DNA of 47,579 nucleotides. Origin: Streptococcus suis YS161 (lineage in GTDB: Bacteria; Bacillota; Bacilli; Lactobacillales; Streptococcaceae). Positions 17,277-26,092 of the stretch are shown here, piece after piece. The notes under the pieces were generated by a model. It was not told where the DNA came from, ran no database searches, and saw only the letters and a list, made by a program, of their open reading frames with translations. The position numbers were made by a program, and so were the translations under genes. The stretch covers positions 1-47,579 of the forward strand of contig NZ_ASCA01000092.1 of assembly GCF_002760245.1 (NCBI RefSeq). Reading direction: 5' to 3'. The number at the start of each line of letters is the position of its first letter. Position 1 is the first letter of the stretch.

Positions 17277-19247
17277 ATGTCAAATCTTTCAGTCAATGCG
17301 ATTCGTTTCCTTGGTATTGATGCCATCGAAAAATCAAAATCAGGTCACCCGGGTGTCGTCATGGGTGCGGCTCCAATGGCCTACAGCCTTTTTACTAAAG
17401 AACTTCGTATCAACCCAGCTCAGCCAAACTGGATTAACCGCGACCGCTTTATCTTGTCAGCAGGACACGGCTCAATGTTGCTTTACGGACTTCTTCACCT
17501 TTCAGGTTTTGAAGAAGTGACTATGGACGAGATTAAAAACTTCCGTCAGTGGGGTTCAAAAACACCAGGTCACCCAGAATTTGGTCACACAGCAGGTGTA
17601 GATGCAACAACAGGTCCTCTTGGACAAGGTATCTCAACTGCGACAGGTTTTGCGCAAGCAGAGCGTTTCCTTGCAGCTAAGTACAACCGCGATGGTTTCC
17701 CAATCTTCGACCACTATACATATGTAATCTGTGGTGATGGCGACTTGATGGAGGGTGTTTCAGCAGAAGCGGCTTCTTACGCAGGTCTTCAAAAATTAGA
17801 CAAACTGATTGTATTGTACGATTCAAATGACATCAACTTGGACGGTGAAACAAAAGATTCCTTCACAGAAGATGTGCGTGCTCGCTACAACGCTTATGGC
17901 TGGCATACAGATCTCGTAACAGACGGTACAGATGTGGATGCAATCTTTGCTGCTATTGAAAAAGCTAAGGCAGCCGGTAAGCCATCTCTTATCGAAATCA
18001 AGACGGTTATCGGTCACGGTTCACCAAACAAACAAGGTACAAATGCCGTTCACGGTGCTCCACTTGGTGCAGAAGAAACAGAAGCAACTCGTAAGGCGCT
18101 TGATTGGAACTATGGTCCATTTGAAATTCCAGCTGAAGTCTATGCGGACTTCAAAGCTAATGTAGCTGATCGCGGTGCCGCAGCCTACGATGCTTGGGTG
18201 AAATTAGTTGAAGACTACAAAGTAGCTCATCCAGAATTAGCAGCTGAAGTAACAGCTATCTTGGAAGGTCGTGACGTAGTTGAAATCAAGCCAGAAGATT
18301 TCCCGGTTTATGAAAATGGCTTCTCACAAGCAACTCGTAACTCATCACAAGATGCCCTCAACGCAGCGGCTAAAGTATTGCCAACTTTCTTAGGTGGTTC
18401 AGCTGACTTGGCTCACTCAAACATGACCTACATCAAGGAAGATGGTTTGCAAGATTCAGTAAATCCACTCAACCGCAATATTCAGTTCGGTGTGCGTGAA
18501 TTTGCAATGGGTACAATCTTGAACGGTATGGCAGCCCACGGTGGACTCCGTGTCTATGGTGGTACCTTCTTCGTCTTCTCAGATTATGTGAAGGCAGCTG
18601 TTCGTTTGTCAGCCCTTCAAGGTCTTCCTGTGACTTATGTCTTCACACATGACTCAATTGCAGTCGGTGAAGATGGTCCAACTCACGAGCCAATTGAGCA
18701 CTTGGCAGGACTTCGTGCTATGCCAAACCTCAATGTTTTCCGCCCAGCAGATGCGCGTGAAACACAGGCAGCTTGGTACTTGTCATTGACTAGCAAGTCT
18801 ACACCATCAGCCCTTGTTCTCACTCGTCAAAACTTGACAGTTGAAGAAGGAACCGACTTTGACAAGGTTGCTAAAGGTGCTTATGTAGTTTATGAAGTAG
18901 CAGGTTTTGACACAATCCTTCTTGCATCAGGTTCAGAAGTGAACTTGGCTGTTAAAGCTGCCAAAGAACTAGAAGTAGCAGGCACTAAGGTTCGTGTGGT
19001 TTCTGTGCCATCAACTGAACTCTTCGATGCACAAGATGCTGCCTACAAGGAAGAAATCCTTCCAAATGCTATCCGTCGTCGCTTGGCAATTGAAATGGGT
19101 GCAACTCAAGGTTGGTACAAGTATGTCGGCCTTGACGGTAAAGTTCTCGGTATCGATACATTTGGTGCCTCAGCTCCAGCTCAAACAGTTATTGACAACT
19201 ACGGCTTCACAGTAGAAAATGTTGTGAAATTAGTTGGCGAATTGTAA
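17277..19247 (+). CDS. tkt: Transketolase
   Basis: A 656-residue thiamine-diphosphate enzyme that interconverts xylulose 5-phosphate, ribose 5-phosphate and glycolytic intermediates. Visible features are the N-terminal SGHPG motif, the ThDP-binding GDGDLMEG near residue 153, the catalytic-loop IIGH-type segment (VIGHGSPNK), and the transketolase signature region with VREFAMG and [21 protein letters not shown]. Full length for the family. Lying beside the ascorbate genes, whose product is xylulose 5-phosphate, it may serve that pathway. Whether another tkt copy exists elsewhere cannot be told here. Confidence 0.95.
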   Translation: MSNLSVNAIRFLGIDAIEKSKSGHPGVVMGAAPMAYSLFTKELRINPAQPNWINRDRFILSAGHGSMLLYGLLHLSGFEEVTMDEIKNFRQWGSKTPGHPEFGHTAGVDATTGPLGQGISTATGFAQAERFLAAKYNRDGFPIFDHYTYVICGDGDLMEGVSAEAASYAGLQKLDKLIVLYDSNDINLDGETKDSFTEDVRARYNAYGWHTDLVTDGTDVDAIFAAIEKAKAAGKPSLIEIKTVIGHGSPNKQGTNAVHGAPLGAEETEATRKALDWNYGPFEIPAEVYADFKANVADRGAAAYDAWVKLVEDYKVAHPELAAEVTAILEGRDVVEIKPEDFPVYENGFSQATRNSSQDALNAAAKVLPTFLGGSADLAHSNMTYIKEDGLQDSVNPLNRNIQFGVREFAMGTILNGMAAHGGLRVYGGTFFVFSDYVKAAVRLSALQGLPVTYVFTHDSIAVGEDGPTHEPIEHLAGLRAMPNLNVFRPADARETQAAWYLSLTSKSTPSALVLTRQNLTVEEGTDFDKVAKGAYVVYEVAGFDTILLASGSEVNLAVKAAKELEVAGTKVRVVSVPSTELFDAQDAAYKEEILPNAIRRRLAIEMGATQGWYKYVGLDGKVLGIDTFGASAPAQTVIDNYGFTVENVVKLVGEL

Positions 19248-19261
19248 TAGAAACTGTACAG

Positions 19262-19283
19262 ACAGCCCCTCGGGGCTGTTTTG
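19262..19283 (+). terminator. tkt terminator
   Basis: ACAGCCC and GGGCTGT close on CTCG, followed by TTTT. Confidence 0.85.
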
Positions 19284-19303
19284 ACATTTTTTTAAAAATT
19301 TTC

Positions 19304-19332
19304 TTGACAATATCGACAATATATGATATATT
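19304..19332 (+). promoter_or_regulatory. Near-consensus promoter of a short transcription unit
   Basis: TTGACA (19304-19309), a 17-nt spacer and TATATT (19327-19332). GATATATTAATATC, with GATAT/ATATC arms, overlaps the -10 and could be an operator. No ORF follows directly. Confidence 0.7.
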
Positions 19333-19338
19333 AATATC

Positions 19339-19392
19339 TGTAAATATCAATATTGCTCCCCCTACCTTCTCGACTGAGGAGGTATTTTTATA
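19339..19392 (+). ncRNA. Predicted small RNA of about 55 nt
   Basis: From the predicted start near 19339 the transcript would run through GCTCCCCCTACC and end in a hairpin of TACCTTCTC and GAGGAGGTA (19363-19384, loop GACT) followed by TTTTTATATTTTT. The 5' arm is C/U rich like an anti-Shine-Dalgarno, as in streptococcal csRNAs. No similarity search was possible. The alternative is the leader of a gene since lost. Confidence 0.5.
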
Positions 19393-19490
19393 TTTTTAAG
19401 TTAATAGAGGGGCAGAATTTTGAAAGAAATGTGTGGTAAGGAAGAAGCAGTGTTAGATTGATTTTGATAGCAGAGAATAAAGAAGTGATT
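19393..19490 (+). other. Intergenic, no feature seen
   Basis: About 100 bases between the small-RNA terminator and the tadA promoter. No ORF with a ribosome site and no strong hairpin was seen. Confidence 0.4.
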
Positions 19491-19525
19491 TTGAACTGTT
19501 ATCAGGGCTGTGCTATAATAGATTT
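19491..19525 (+). promoter_or_regulatory. tadA promoter, leaderless configuration
   Basis: TTGAAC (19491-19496), a 17-nt spacer and extended -10 TGCTATAAT (TATAAT 19514-19519). Six bases later comes ATG 19526, where transcription should begin. There is no Shine-Dalgarno. Confidence 0.8.
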
Positions 19526-20047
19526 ATGAACTATACACATGAAGAAAAAGAGTATTTTATGAATCAAGCATTGCAGGAAGCTAGAAAGTCGCTAGAAAAG
19601 GATGAAATTCCAATTGGTTGTGTGATTGTCAAGGATGGCCAGATTATTGGCAGAGGGCATAATGCCCGCGAAGAGCTCAATCAGGCAATCATGCACGCCG
19701 AAGTCATGGCCATCCAAGAAGCCAATCGAGTGGAAGGGAATTGGCGCTTGCTTGATTCGACCCTTTTTGTGACGATTGAACCTTGTGTGATGTGTAGTGG
19801 GGCCATTGGACTTGCTCGTATTCCCCAGGTGGTGTACGGTGCTGCCAATCAGAAGTTTGGTGCTGCAGGTAGCCTCTATGATATTTTGACAGATCAGCGG
19901 CTCAATCACCGTGTGGAAGTTGAGACGGGCATTCTGGAAGAGGCTTGTGCTAAGATTATGCAAGACTTTTTCAGACAAAGAAGAGAGAAGCAAAAGGCTG
20001 AGAAAGAGGCCTTGAAAGCTCAGCAAGGGACAGTTTCGGATAGCTAG
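19526..20047 (+). CDS. tadA: tRNA(Arg) adenosine-34 deaminase
   Basis: A 173-residue zinc deaminase that makes inosine at the wobble base of tRNA-Arg(ACG). The zinc and catalytic motif HAEVMAI (His57, Glu59) and the PCVMC motif (Cys87, Cys90) are intact, and the C-terminal helix with FFRQRREKQK is typical of streptococcal TadA. The first ATG matches the usual family N-terminus (MxYTxEEKEYFM) and coincides with the predicted transcription start, so it appears to be translated from a leaderless mRNA. An internal Met at 19559 is the alternative start. Confidence 0.95.
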   Translation: MNYTHEEKEYFMNQALQEARKSLEKDEIPIGCVIVKDGQIIGRGHNAREELNQAIMHAEVMAIQEANRVEGNWRLLDSTLFVTIEPCVMCSGAIGLARIPQVVYGAANQKFGAAGSLYDILTDQRLNHRVEVETGILEEACAKIMQDFFRQRREKQKAEKEALKAQQGTVSDS

Positions 20048-20061
20048 TTAATATTCCAAAC

Positions 20062-20089
20062 TTGCACTTTAGTCAATTTGTGTTATAAT
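20062..20089 (+). promoter_or_regulatory. Promoter of the SRP RNA gene
   Basis: TTGCAC (20062-20067), a 16-nt spacer and TATAAT (20084-20089), followed by a start near 20096. Confidence 0.8.
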
Positions 20090-20095
20090 AATAAA

Positions 20096-20175
20096 CGGAG
20101 CAACATTCGTGCGTGAAGCGGGTCAGGGGAGGAATCCAGCAGCCCTAAGCGAAGTCGGGTGTGTGCTCTTTTTGC
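20096..20175 (+). ncRNA. ffs: Small signal recognition particle RNA (4.5S type)
   Basis: The universally conserved SRP domain IV is plain: GGTCAGGGGAGG, then AATCCAGCAGCCCTAAGC, which bind Ffh. GGAGCA at the 5' end pairs with TGCTCT at the 3' end, closing a rod of about 80 nt, as in the short bacterial SRP RNAs of streptococci. The downstream T run is at 20168-20173. Confidence 0.93.
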
Positions 20176-20185
20176 GTACAGTCTA

Positions 20186-20219
20186 AAAACCCTTTGAAAT
20201 CAAGCTTTCAGAGGGTTTT
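20186..20219 (+). terminator. Terminator downstream of the SRP RNA
   Basis: AAAACCCTTTGAAA and TTTCAGAGGGTTTT form a long stem with one G-T pair, A-rich before and T-rich after, so it may work in both directions. Confidence 0.75.
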
Positions 20220-20396
20220 CATTGGCATATTTTTAGAAATAGGGGCAACTGCCTTAGCAAGTACATTTCTCTCCGTCTAAGGACTGATTTTTGGGATTTT
20301 TTATTGATTTATAGGGAAAAAGGAGTAAAATAGATTTCCTCTTAAGAAAACTTTTTGTTAGCTCTGCTATTCTACAGGGGAAAAGGAGGAAAGCCT

Positions 20397-20939
20397 ATGT
20401 TTGTATTTGCTTTTCCAGGTATGGGTAAAACGACACTTGCCAAGCAATCTTCACAAATTGTAGATTTAGAAATGTCGGATATCAAATATGATAATTCTAG
20501 TGTTCGTCATTTGAATAAAGAAGAAAGAAAATCAACTCCACGCCCGATTAAAGATAAGAATTATAAAAAGATCTATGTAGATAAAGCTTATGCCTTGCAC
20601 GAGGAGGGGAAGACGGTCCTTGTCGCGATGAATTTTCTAGTAAGGATGCTGTTGGTTATGCTTGTACGTGGTGCTGTCCCGTTTCACATTTACATTCCTC
20701 ATCCATCTTTAAAAGAAGAGTACAGACAACGCTATATTCAGAGAGGGAATAATAGCAAATTTATTTTTGAAGTGATGACAATCTGGTATGTGAGCCTGGT
20801 CCCGCTATATATTTTGTCAAAAATATTGCCAAATATGATAACAGTGACACAGTCGGGTCAAGTCTTAGCAGACTATAAAACTCCTCATTACGACACTATG
20901 TTTGTGAAAAATAAACAAGTTACGCAAACCATTTCATGA
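20397..20939 (+). CDS. P-loop NTPase of unknown function
   Basis: A 180-residue protein opening directly with a Walker A motif (FPGMGKTTLA, residues 6-15), an arrangement seen in small nucleotide kinase-like and AAA-type proteins. A DLEMSDIKYDNSS segment follows. A hydrophobic stretch (MNFLVRMLLVMLVRGAV, about residues 80-96) might be a core strand-helix rather than a membrane helix, and HIYIPHPSLKEEYRQRYIQRGN resembles the lid of kinase-type P-loop proteins. ATG 20397 is chosen for the AAAGGAGG before it. I do not recognise the family well enough to name a substrate. It lies between the SRP RNA terminator and pgi. Confidence 0.65.
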   Translation: MFVFAFPGMGKTTLAKQSSQIVDLEMSDIKYDNSSVRHLNKEERKSTPRPIKDKNYKKIYVDKAYALHEEGKTVLVAMNFLVRMLLVMLVRGAVPFHIYIPHPSLKEEYRQRYIQRGNNSKFIFEVMTIWYVSLVPLYILSKILPNMITVTQSGQVLADYKTPHYDTMFVKNKQVTQTIS

Positions 20940-20964
20940 AAATAAATGAAAATTCACAAATCCC

Positions 20965-20996
20965 TTGAAAAAAAACTGATAAAGCGTTATCATATT
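20965..20996 (+). promoter_or_regulatory. pgi promoter with cre-like dyad
   Basis: TTGAAA (20965-20970), an 18-nt spacer and TATCAT (20989-20994). TGATAAAGCGTTATCA (about 20978-20993), with 6-bp arms, overlaps the -10; its right half fits the cre consensus but the left half does not. Confidence 0.5.
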
Positions 20997-21020
20997 ATGG
21001 TACATAAATGGAGGAATGAC

Positions 21021-22370
21021 ATGACACATATTACATTTGATTATTCAAAAGTCTTGGGCCAATTTGTTGGTGCTCAAGAAGTAGACTATATGCAACCACA
21101 AGTTACCCTTGCAGACCAAATGCTCCGTCAAGGAACAGGTCCTGGTAGCGACTTTATCGGCTGGTTGGATTTGCCAGAAAACTATGACAAAGCAGAATTT
21201 GCTCGTATCAAGGAAGCGGCTGCTAAAATCCAAAATGAAAGTGAAGTTTTGGTAGTTATCGGTATCGGTGGTTCTTACCTTGGTGCTAAAGCAGCTATTG
21301 ATTTCTTGAGCAATGCCTTTGTAAACTTGCAAACACGTGAAGAGCGCAAAGCTCCACAAATCCTTTACGCTGGAAACTCTATCTCATCAAGCTACCTTGC
21401 TGACTTGGTGGATTACGTTGCTGACAAGGACTTCTCAGTAAACGTGATTTCTAAATCAGGTACAACAACTGAGCCTGCGATTGCTTTCCGTGTCTTTAAA
21501 GAATTGCTTGTCAAGAAATACGGTCAAGAAGAAGCTAACAAGCGTATCTATGCAACAACTGATAAAGCAAAAGGTGCTGTTAAGGTTGAAGCGGATGCAA
21601 ATGGTTGGGAAACCTTTGTTGTTCCAGATGATGTCGGCGGTCGTTTCTCTGTCTTGACTGCAGTTGGTCTTTTGCCAATCGCGGCAGCTGGTGCAGACAT
21701 TGATGCCCTTATGGAAGGTGCAAACGCAGCTCGTAAGACTTATACTTCAGATAAGATTGCTGAGAATGAAGCATACCAATATGCAGCTGTTCGTAACATC
21801 CTTTACAGAAAAGGCTATGTAACAGAAATCTTGGCAAACTACGAGCCATCACTTCAATACTTCAGCGAGTGGTGGAAACAGTTGGCGGGTGAGTCAGAAG
21901 GTAAGGACCAAAAAGGTATCAACCCAACATCTGCTAACTTCTCAACAGACTTGCACTCACTTGGACAATTTATCCAAGAAGGAAACCGCAACATCTTTGA
22001 GACAGTAGTTCGTGTTGACAAACCAAGAAAAAATATCTTGATTCCTGAAATGGCAGAAGACCTTGACGGTCTTGGCTACTTGCAAGGTAAGGACGTTGAC
22101 TTTGTAAACAAAAAAGCAACGGACGGCGTACTTCTTGCCCACACAGATGGTGGCGTACCAAACTTGTTTGTGACCCTTCCACAACAAGATGAGTTCACAC
22201 TTGGTTACACCTTCTACTTCTTCGAGTTGGCGATTGCTATCTCTGGTTACCTCAATGCGATTAACCCATTTGACCAACCAGGTGTAGAAGCCTACAAGAA
22301 AAATATGTTCGCTCTTCTTGGTAAGCCAGGATTTGAAGAACTCGGTGCAGAATTGAACGCACGTTTGTAA
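21021..22370 (+). CDS. pgi: Glucose-6-phosphate isomerase
   Basis: A 449-residue glycolytic enzyme converting glucose 6-phosphate to fructose 6-phosphate. It shows [11 protein letters not shown], the signature [16 protein letters not shown], the ATTDKAKGA phosphate region and [13 protein letters not shown], all hallmarks of Gram-positive Pgi. ATG 21021 is chosen because GGAGG lies just before it and this gives the usual streptococcal length; the frame is open back to 20946, but that stretch covers the promoter. It is monocistronic, with a terminator downstream. Confidence 0.97.
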   Translation: MTHITFDYSKVLGQFVGAQEVDYMQPQVTLADQMLRQGTGPGSDFIGWLDLPENYDKAEFARIKEAAAKIQNESEVLVVIGIGGSYLGAKAAIDFLSNAFVNLQTREERKAPQILYAGNSISSSYLADLVDYVADKDFSVNVISKSGTTTEPAIAFRVFKELLVKKYGQEEANKRIYATTDKAKGAVKVEADANGWETFVVPDDVGGRFSVLTAVGLLPIAAAGADIDALMEGANAARKTYTSDKIAENEAYQYAAVRNILYRKGYVTEILANYEPSLQYFSEWWKQLAGESEGKDQKGINPTSANFSTDLHSLGQFIQEGNRNIFETVVRVDKPRKNILIPEMAEDLDGLGYLQGKDVDFVNKKATDGVLLAHTDGGVPNLFVTLPQQDEFTLGYTFYFFELAIAISGYLNAINPFDQPGVEAYKKNMFALLGKPGFEELGAELNARL

Positions 22371-22422
22371 GAAAATCTTTCCACTAGAGATAGTGGTGCG
22401 TCTAAAGAAAACGAGACGATTT

Positions 22423-22451
22423 GAACGATACTAGGGTATCGTTCTTTTTTT
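22423..22451 (+). terminator. pgi terminator
   Basis: GAACGATAC and GTATCGTTC (9 bp, loop TAGG) with a run of seven T. A smaller hairpin, CCACTA/TAGTGG, lies at 22381-22396. Confidence 0.9.
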
Positions 22452-22602
22452 ATCGTTCTAAATCGCTATTTGGAACTATTGGTAAAAAAATTGTTGGTAT
22501 ATTTTGCAGCTGTTTTATATAAGTAGCGTGTCTTGTACTAATTTGTTGAGGTATTTGTTGTAAGAATTCTATTGAAAATCTATGTTTTTTTAGTTTTTCT
22601 AT

Positions 22603-22631
22603 TGACGAGACTACCTTGGACTAGATATAAT
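22603..22631 (+). promoter_or_regulatory. Promoter of the pyruvyl-transferase-family gene
   Basis: TTGACG (22603-22608), a 17-nt spacer and TATAAT (22626-22631). The AT-rich 22452-22602 stretch upstream holds no other feature. Confidence 0.8.
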
Positions 22632-22663
22632 AGTTACTAATATAGATTTAAAAAGAGGTATTT

Positions 22664-23629
22664 ATGGTAAAGTATGCATTGTTCAGTTATTCGACAGAAA
22701 ACATCGGCGATGAAATCCAATCTATTGCGGCGAGTCGTTTCTTGCCACAGATTGATTATTATATAAACAGGGATTATATGAATGATTTTAAACCAGACAC
22801 CGATGAACAAATTAAACTGATCATGAACGGTTGGTACTCTCATAGACCTCAAAATTTTCCACTAAAAAATGAACAGATTACTCCGCTATTAATTTCAATG
22901 TTTGTTACTGGACGCGCTAAAGTACCATTTTCATCAGAGGAAAATGTTGCGTTCTTTAAAAAATATGGTCCAGTTGGTGCCAGAAGTGCGGACACAAAGG
23001 AATATATGGAATCTTTGGGAGTTGAGTCTTACTGGTCTGGCTGTATGACTCTTACCCTCCAACCAGAGAAATATATTAAGAAACAAGACTTTGTGCTGGC
23101 TATTGATCTTCCTGAGGAAGCTTGTCAAAAGTTAGAGAAAGAATCGAAATTACCAGTTATCCGACTAAGTGTTTATACAAATCATAAATATATGTCTGAT
23201 ACACGTAGAATGAAGTTAGCAAAATATTATCTTTATTTGTACCAATCAGCTCGTTTAGTTGTTACTACACGACTTCATGCGACTCTTCCGTGCCTTGCTC
23301 TAGGAACTTCTGTTTTAAATATCGAATTACCAAATTTTGAACCAGAACGTTTTGGTAGTTTACGGGAACTTGCTAATCATATGACCTTAGATGAATTCAT
23401 GTCGGGTACAGGTGATTACGATATTAATAATCCTAAAGAAAATCCAACAGAATTTCTAGAAGCTAGAAAAAATCTTGAAGATAGATGTCAAGCTTTTACA
23501 GGATTTAAGAATAAAAAAGGTTTCTTAAATGGACAGCCTGTCGCAGAATTATTACGAGATCCAGAGTTAATCCAAACTTTTGCAACAGGAGTAGCGTCTG
23601 CCTACAGAGAGTATGGCACCGGTTTTTAG
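22664..23629 (+). CDS. Polysaccharide pyruvyl transferase family protein
   Basis: A 321-residue protein with the family's N-terminal NIGDEIQSIAASRFLP motif, a central VGARSADTKEYMESLGV segment and the C-terminal nucleotide-binding region with VVTTRLHATLPCLALGTSVL, in which the TRLHA motif is diagnostic. Family members transfer pyruvyl or act on related cell-surface polysaccharide substrates; this solitary copy gives no hint of the acceptor. AAAGAGG precedes ATG 22664. It has its own strong promoter and no partner genes. Its codon use is more AT rich than that of pgi, so horizontal arrival is possible. Confidence 0.8.
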   Translation: MVKYALFSYSTENIGDEIQSIAASRFLPQIDYYINRDYMNDFKPDTDEQIKLIMNGWYSHRPQNFPLKNEQITPLLISMFVTGRAKVPFSSEENVAFFKKYGPVGARSADTKEYMESLGVESYWSGCMTLTLQPEKYIKKQDFVLAIDLPEEACQKLEKESKLPVIRLSVYTNHKYMSDTRRMKLAKYYLYLYQSARLVVTTRLHATLPCLALGTSVLNIELPNFEPERFGSLRELANHMTLDEFMSGTGDYDINNPKENPTEFLEARKNLEDRCQAFTGFKNKKGFLNGQPVAELLRDPELIQTFATGVASAYREYGTGF

Positions 23630-23635
23630 TCAATC

Positions 23636-23890
23636 GTTTTAGAAGAGGCTGGGAAAAGTCCAAAGTCACTTCTCAGAGTTCGTGTCAACATCTCAGCGTA
23701 GTGGTTAATTGGTTTAAACGATCCAGTGGAGTGAAACAGTTCGGGTAACTGTTTCAGCTGGTCACCTTAAAACTAGAAAGTGACCACAGAAGAACCTACA
23801 TGTTTGGAAGTGAGGGGGACTCTTTTTGACTAGTCGAATTCTTTTCCGCTCCCTTATTTCGGTTCAATAAGGTGAAGGAGATAGAAAGTA
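23636..23890 (+). repeat. Structured intergenic sequence, probably a dispersed repeat
   Basis: About 250 bases without an ORF. It contains GAAACAGTT/AACTGTTTC (9 bp, loop CGGGT) and GGTCAC/GTGACC around 15 bases, both in 23730-23790. No second copy was found in this window, but it has the look of a structured intergenic repeat. It separates two convincing genes. Confidence 0.5.
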
Positions 23891-23902
23891 AGCGGAGATG
23901 AT

Positions 23903-24643
23903 ATGAAAAAAGATTTTTTTGTAATCGGTGATGTCCATGGAAAGTTTGAACTTCTACTCGATATTTTAAAGAAATGGGATGAAAAGCGACAACAGCTGAT
24001 TTTTCTTGGGGATTTGATTGACCGTGGAGAAAATTCAAAGGCTTGCCTAGAGTTGGTTTGGCAATTAGTCCGAGAAAAAGGTGCGATCTGTCTGACTGGG
24101 AATCATGAACGAATGTTTTTGGCTTGGCTACGTGACCCCTTGGACCGCTACGATCACTATCGGAGAAATGGTGGAGATACGACTATCAATTCCTTACTGG
24201 GGCGTCCCTTGGATGCACCGGTAGATGGTTTGGTGGATGCCAATGCAGTGATGGAACAATATGAGGACCTGATTGATTTTGTCAAATCCTGCCCCTATCA
24301 TATAGAGACTGAGCGCTATATCTTCGTCCATGCAGGGGTTGATTTGACCTTACCAGATTGGCGTGAAACCAATAATCACGATAAGGTTTGGTTACGCACC
24401 CCTTTCCATGAGGCTGACAATACCACAGGGAAAATGATTGTCTTTGGACACACCCCTGTTTACAATCTCTATCAGACCAAGCTCCGCATCAGCCAAATCT
24501 GGACTAGTCCAGATGGGAAAATGGGAATTGACGGAGGAGCTGTTTACGGCGGAGTTCTACACGGGATTGTGCTAGATGATACAGGTCTGGTGCAGGACTA
24601 CATCGTCGGAGCTGTCAATCCGAGAAAAGAAATTGAAGATTAA
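23903..24643 (+). CDS. Calcineurin-like metallophosphatase (PrpE/serine-threonine phosphatase type)
   Basis: A 246-residue phosphoesterase with the three signature motifs: GDVHG (9-13), GDLIDRG (36-42) and GNHE (66-69), followed by the metal ligand histidines in FVHAG and FGHTPVY. These place it among bacterial PPP-like phosphatases and dinucleoside tetraphosphatases. The substrate could be phosphoprotein or Ap4A. GGAGATG precedes ATG 23903. It is a single gene ended by a terminator. Confidence 0.88.
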   Translation: MKKDFFVIGDVHGKFELLLDILKKWDEKRQQLIFLGDLIDRGENSKACLELVWQLVREKGAICLTGNHERMFLAWLRDPLDRYDHYRRNGGDTTINSLLGRPLDAPVDGLVDANAVMEQYEDLIDFVKSCPYHIETERYIFVHAGVDLTLPDWRETNNHDKVWLRTPFHEADNTTGKMIVFGHTPVYNLYQTKLRISQIWTSPDGKMGIDGGAVYGGVLHGIVLDDTGLVQDYIVGAVNPRKEIED

Positions 24644-24653
24644 ATAATGCTTG

Positions 24654-24686
24654 AAAATTAGGAGGTCAAACTTCTAATTTTTTTTA
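24654..24686 (+). terminator. Terminator of the metallophosphatase gene
   Basis: AAAATTAGGAG and CTTCTAATTTT pair around GTCAAA, followed by T. Confidence 0.8.
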
Positions 24687-24695
24687 ATTTTATAC

Positions 24696-24722
24696 TTGAC
24701 AACGCAGATATATATATATAAT
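24696..24722 (+). promoter_or_regulatory. Promoter of the lipoprotein gene
   Basis: TTGACA (24696-24701) and TATAAT (24717-24722) with a tight 15-nt spacer inside a TA repeat. An overlapping TATATA gives a spacing closer to normal. Confidence 0.6.
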
Positions 24723-24752
24723 GGTTGTGTAAAACATTTTTTGGAGGTTTAT

Positions 24753-25277
24753 ATGAAAAAACTTACTTTCCTAACTTTGACTGCACTGTCAGTGTTTGCA
24801 CTTGCTGCGTGTTCTACTACTGAACCAAGTAAAAAAGAAGCTACGGATACTTCTGGCAGTGTTGCGCAATCTAGTTCTGAACAAGCAACTAGTACAAGCT
24901 ACAAGGTAGGAGATACAATTGTATTTAAAGATGTAGCAGAAATTACAATTACGAATATTGCATGGACTGACGAACGAAATGAAGTGAGCGATATTGTTGC
25001 GAATAAAGTGCTTTTGGTAACCTATAATGTCACTAACTTGACTGATAAAGATTATGTTGTCGGTGAAGATATGGATTTGTATGTAAACAATAAAGTGACT
25101 GAAAGCTACCCAGTTGGAACAATACTCGAAACAATCGCACCTGGTAGAAGTATAGAAGGCGCAACAACCGCCTTTGCAGTAAATGAAGAGGGAACTTCTG
25201 AGTTAGAGGTTAAACCAGGGTTCCAGTTTAGTACAGATATAAAACCAGCAATTGTAAAATTTGATTTACCACAATAA
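24753..25277 (+). CDS. Secreted lipoprotein with a DUF4352/telokin-like domain
   Basis: A 174-residue protein with a lipoprotein signal peptide: Lys-Lys, a hydrophobic core and the lipobox LAAC, with Cys20 as lipidation site. A Ser/Thr-rich linker precedes a beta-rich domain (about 55-174) of the immunoglobulin-like DUF4352 type, with VTYNVTNLTDKDYVVGEDMDLYV as its core. Such proteins are membrane-tethered on the outer face of the cell and their function is mostly unknown. ATG 24753 follows GGAGG; the frame is open further upstream, but through the promoter. Confidence 0.8.
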   Translation: MKKLTFLTLTALSVFALAACSTTEPSKKEATDTSGSVAQSSSEQATSTSYKVGDTIVFKDVAEITITNIAWTDERNEVSDIVANKVLLVTYNVTNLTDKDYVVGEDMDLYVNNKVTESYPVGTILETIAPGRSIEGATTAFAVNEEGTSELEVKPGFQFSTDIKPAIVKFDLPQ

Positions 25278-25283
25278 CTTTAG

Positions 25284-25306
25284 GAGGCTAACTTAGCCTC
25301 TTTTTC
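25284..25306 (+). terminator. Lipoprotein gene terminator
   Basis: GAGGCT and AGCCTC around AACTT, followed by TTTTT. Confidence 0.8.
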
Positions 25307-25327
25307 ATTTTTTTGCATTTCTTCCCA

Positions 25328-25352
25328 AATTTTCAGAAAATTTTGATATAAT
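25328..25352 (+). promoter_or_regulatory. dapH promoter with a perfect CodY box
   Basis: AATTTTCAGAAAATT (25328-25342) matches the CodY consensus AATTTTCWGAAAATT at every position. It fills the spacer before an extended -10 (TGATATAAT; TATAAT 25347-25352), so CodY bound with branched-chain amino acids should repress the genes. Confidence 0.85.
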
Positions 25353-25384
25353 AGAAAAAATATTATTTTTAGATTGGAATCATT

Positions 25385-26083
25385 ATGACTGCACAAAAAA
25401 TGACTGCACAAGAAATCATTGCCTTTATTGGTAATGCTGTGAAGAAGACAACTGTTAAAGTAACTTTTGAAGGTGAATTGGCTGGGCCTGTTCCTGCTGA
25501 AGTGACAAAGCTTGGCAATGTCCTATTCGGTGACTGGAAGGATGTCGAGCCACTTTTGGCAAACTTGACTGAAAATGTAGACTACGTGGTTGAGCAAGAC
25601 GGCCGAAATTCAGCTGTGCCATTGCTTGACAAGCGGAATGTCAATGCCCGTATCGAGCCAGGTGCGATTATCCGTGACCAAGTGACCATTGGCGATAATG
25701 CCGTTATCATGATGGGGGCGGTGATTAACATCGGTGCGGAAATCGGTTCAGGTACTATGATTGACATGGGTGCTATCCTTGGTGGTCGTGCGACGGTTGG
25801 TAAAAATAGCCACATCGGTGCAGGTGCGGTTCTTGCAGGTGTTATCGAGCCAGCTTCGGCTGAGCCAGTGCGTGTTGGCGACAATGTTTTGGTCGGTGCC
25901 AATGCCGTTGTCATCGAGGGAGTACAAATCGGTAGCGGCTCTGTTGTCGCGGCGGGTGCTATTGTGACTCAAGACGTCCCTGAAAATGTTGTGGTGGCAG
26001 GTGTGCCAGCCCGCATCATCAAGGAAATCGACGCTCAAACCCAACAAAAAACAGCCTTGGAAGAGGCTTTGCGGACACTCTAA
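25385..26083 (+). CDS. dapH: Tetrahydrodipicolinate N-acetyltransferase
   Basis: A 232-residue left-handed beta-helix acetyltransferase that acetylates tetrahydrodipicolinate in the acetyl branch of the DAP/lysine pathway. The hexapeptide repeats are clear from about residue 90 ([24 protein letters not shown] and onward) and the N-terminal domain is typical of streptococcal DapH. The first ATG is used, although a second at 25400 is possible; the ribosome site is weak. It forms an operon with the deacetylase 9 nt downstream. A perfect CodY box covers the promoter. Confidence 0.95.
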   Translation: MTAQKMTAQEIIAFIGNAVKKTTVKVTFEGELAGPVPAEVTKLGNVLFGDWKDVEPLLANLTENVDYVVEQDGRNSAVPLLDKRNVNARIEPGAIIRDQVTIGDNAVIMMGAVINIGAEIGSGTMIDMGAILGGRATVGKNSHIGAGAVLAGVIEPASAEPVRVGDNVLVGANAVVIEGVQIGSGSVVAAGAIVTQDVPENVVVAGVPARIIKEIDAQTQQKTALEEALRTL

Positions 26084-26092
26084 GAGGTAGCT

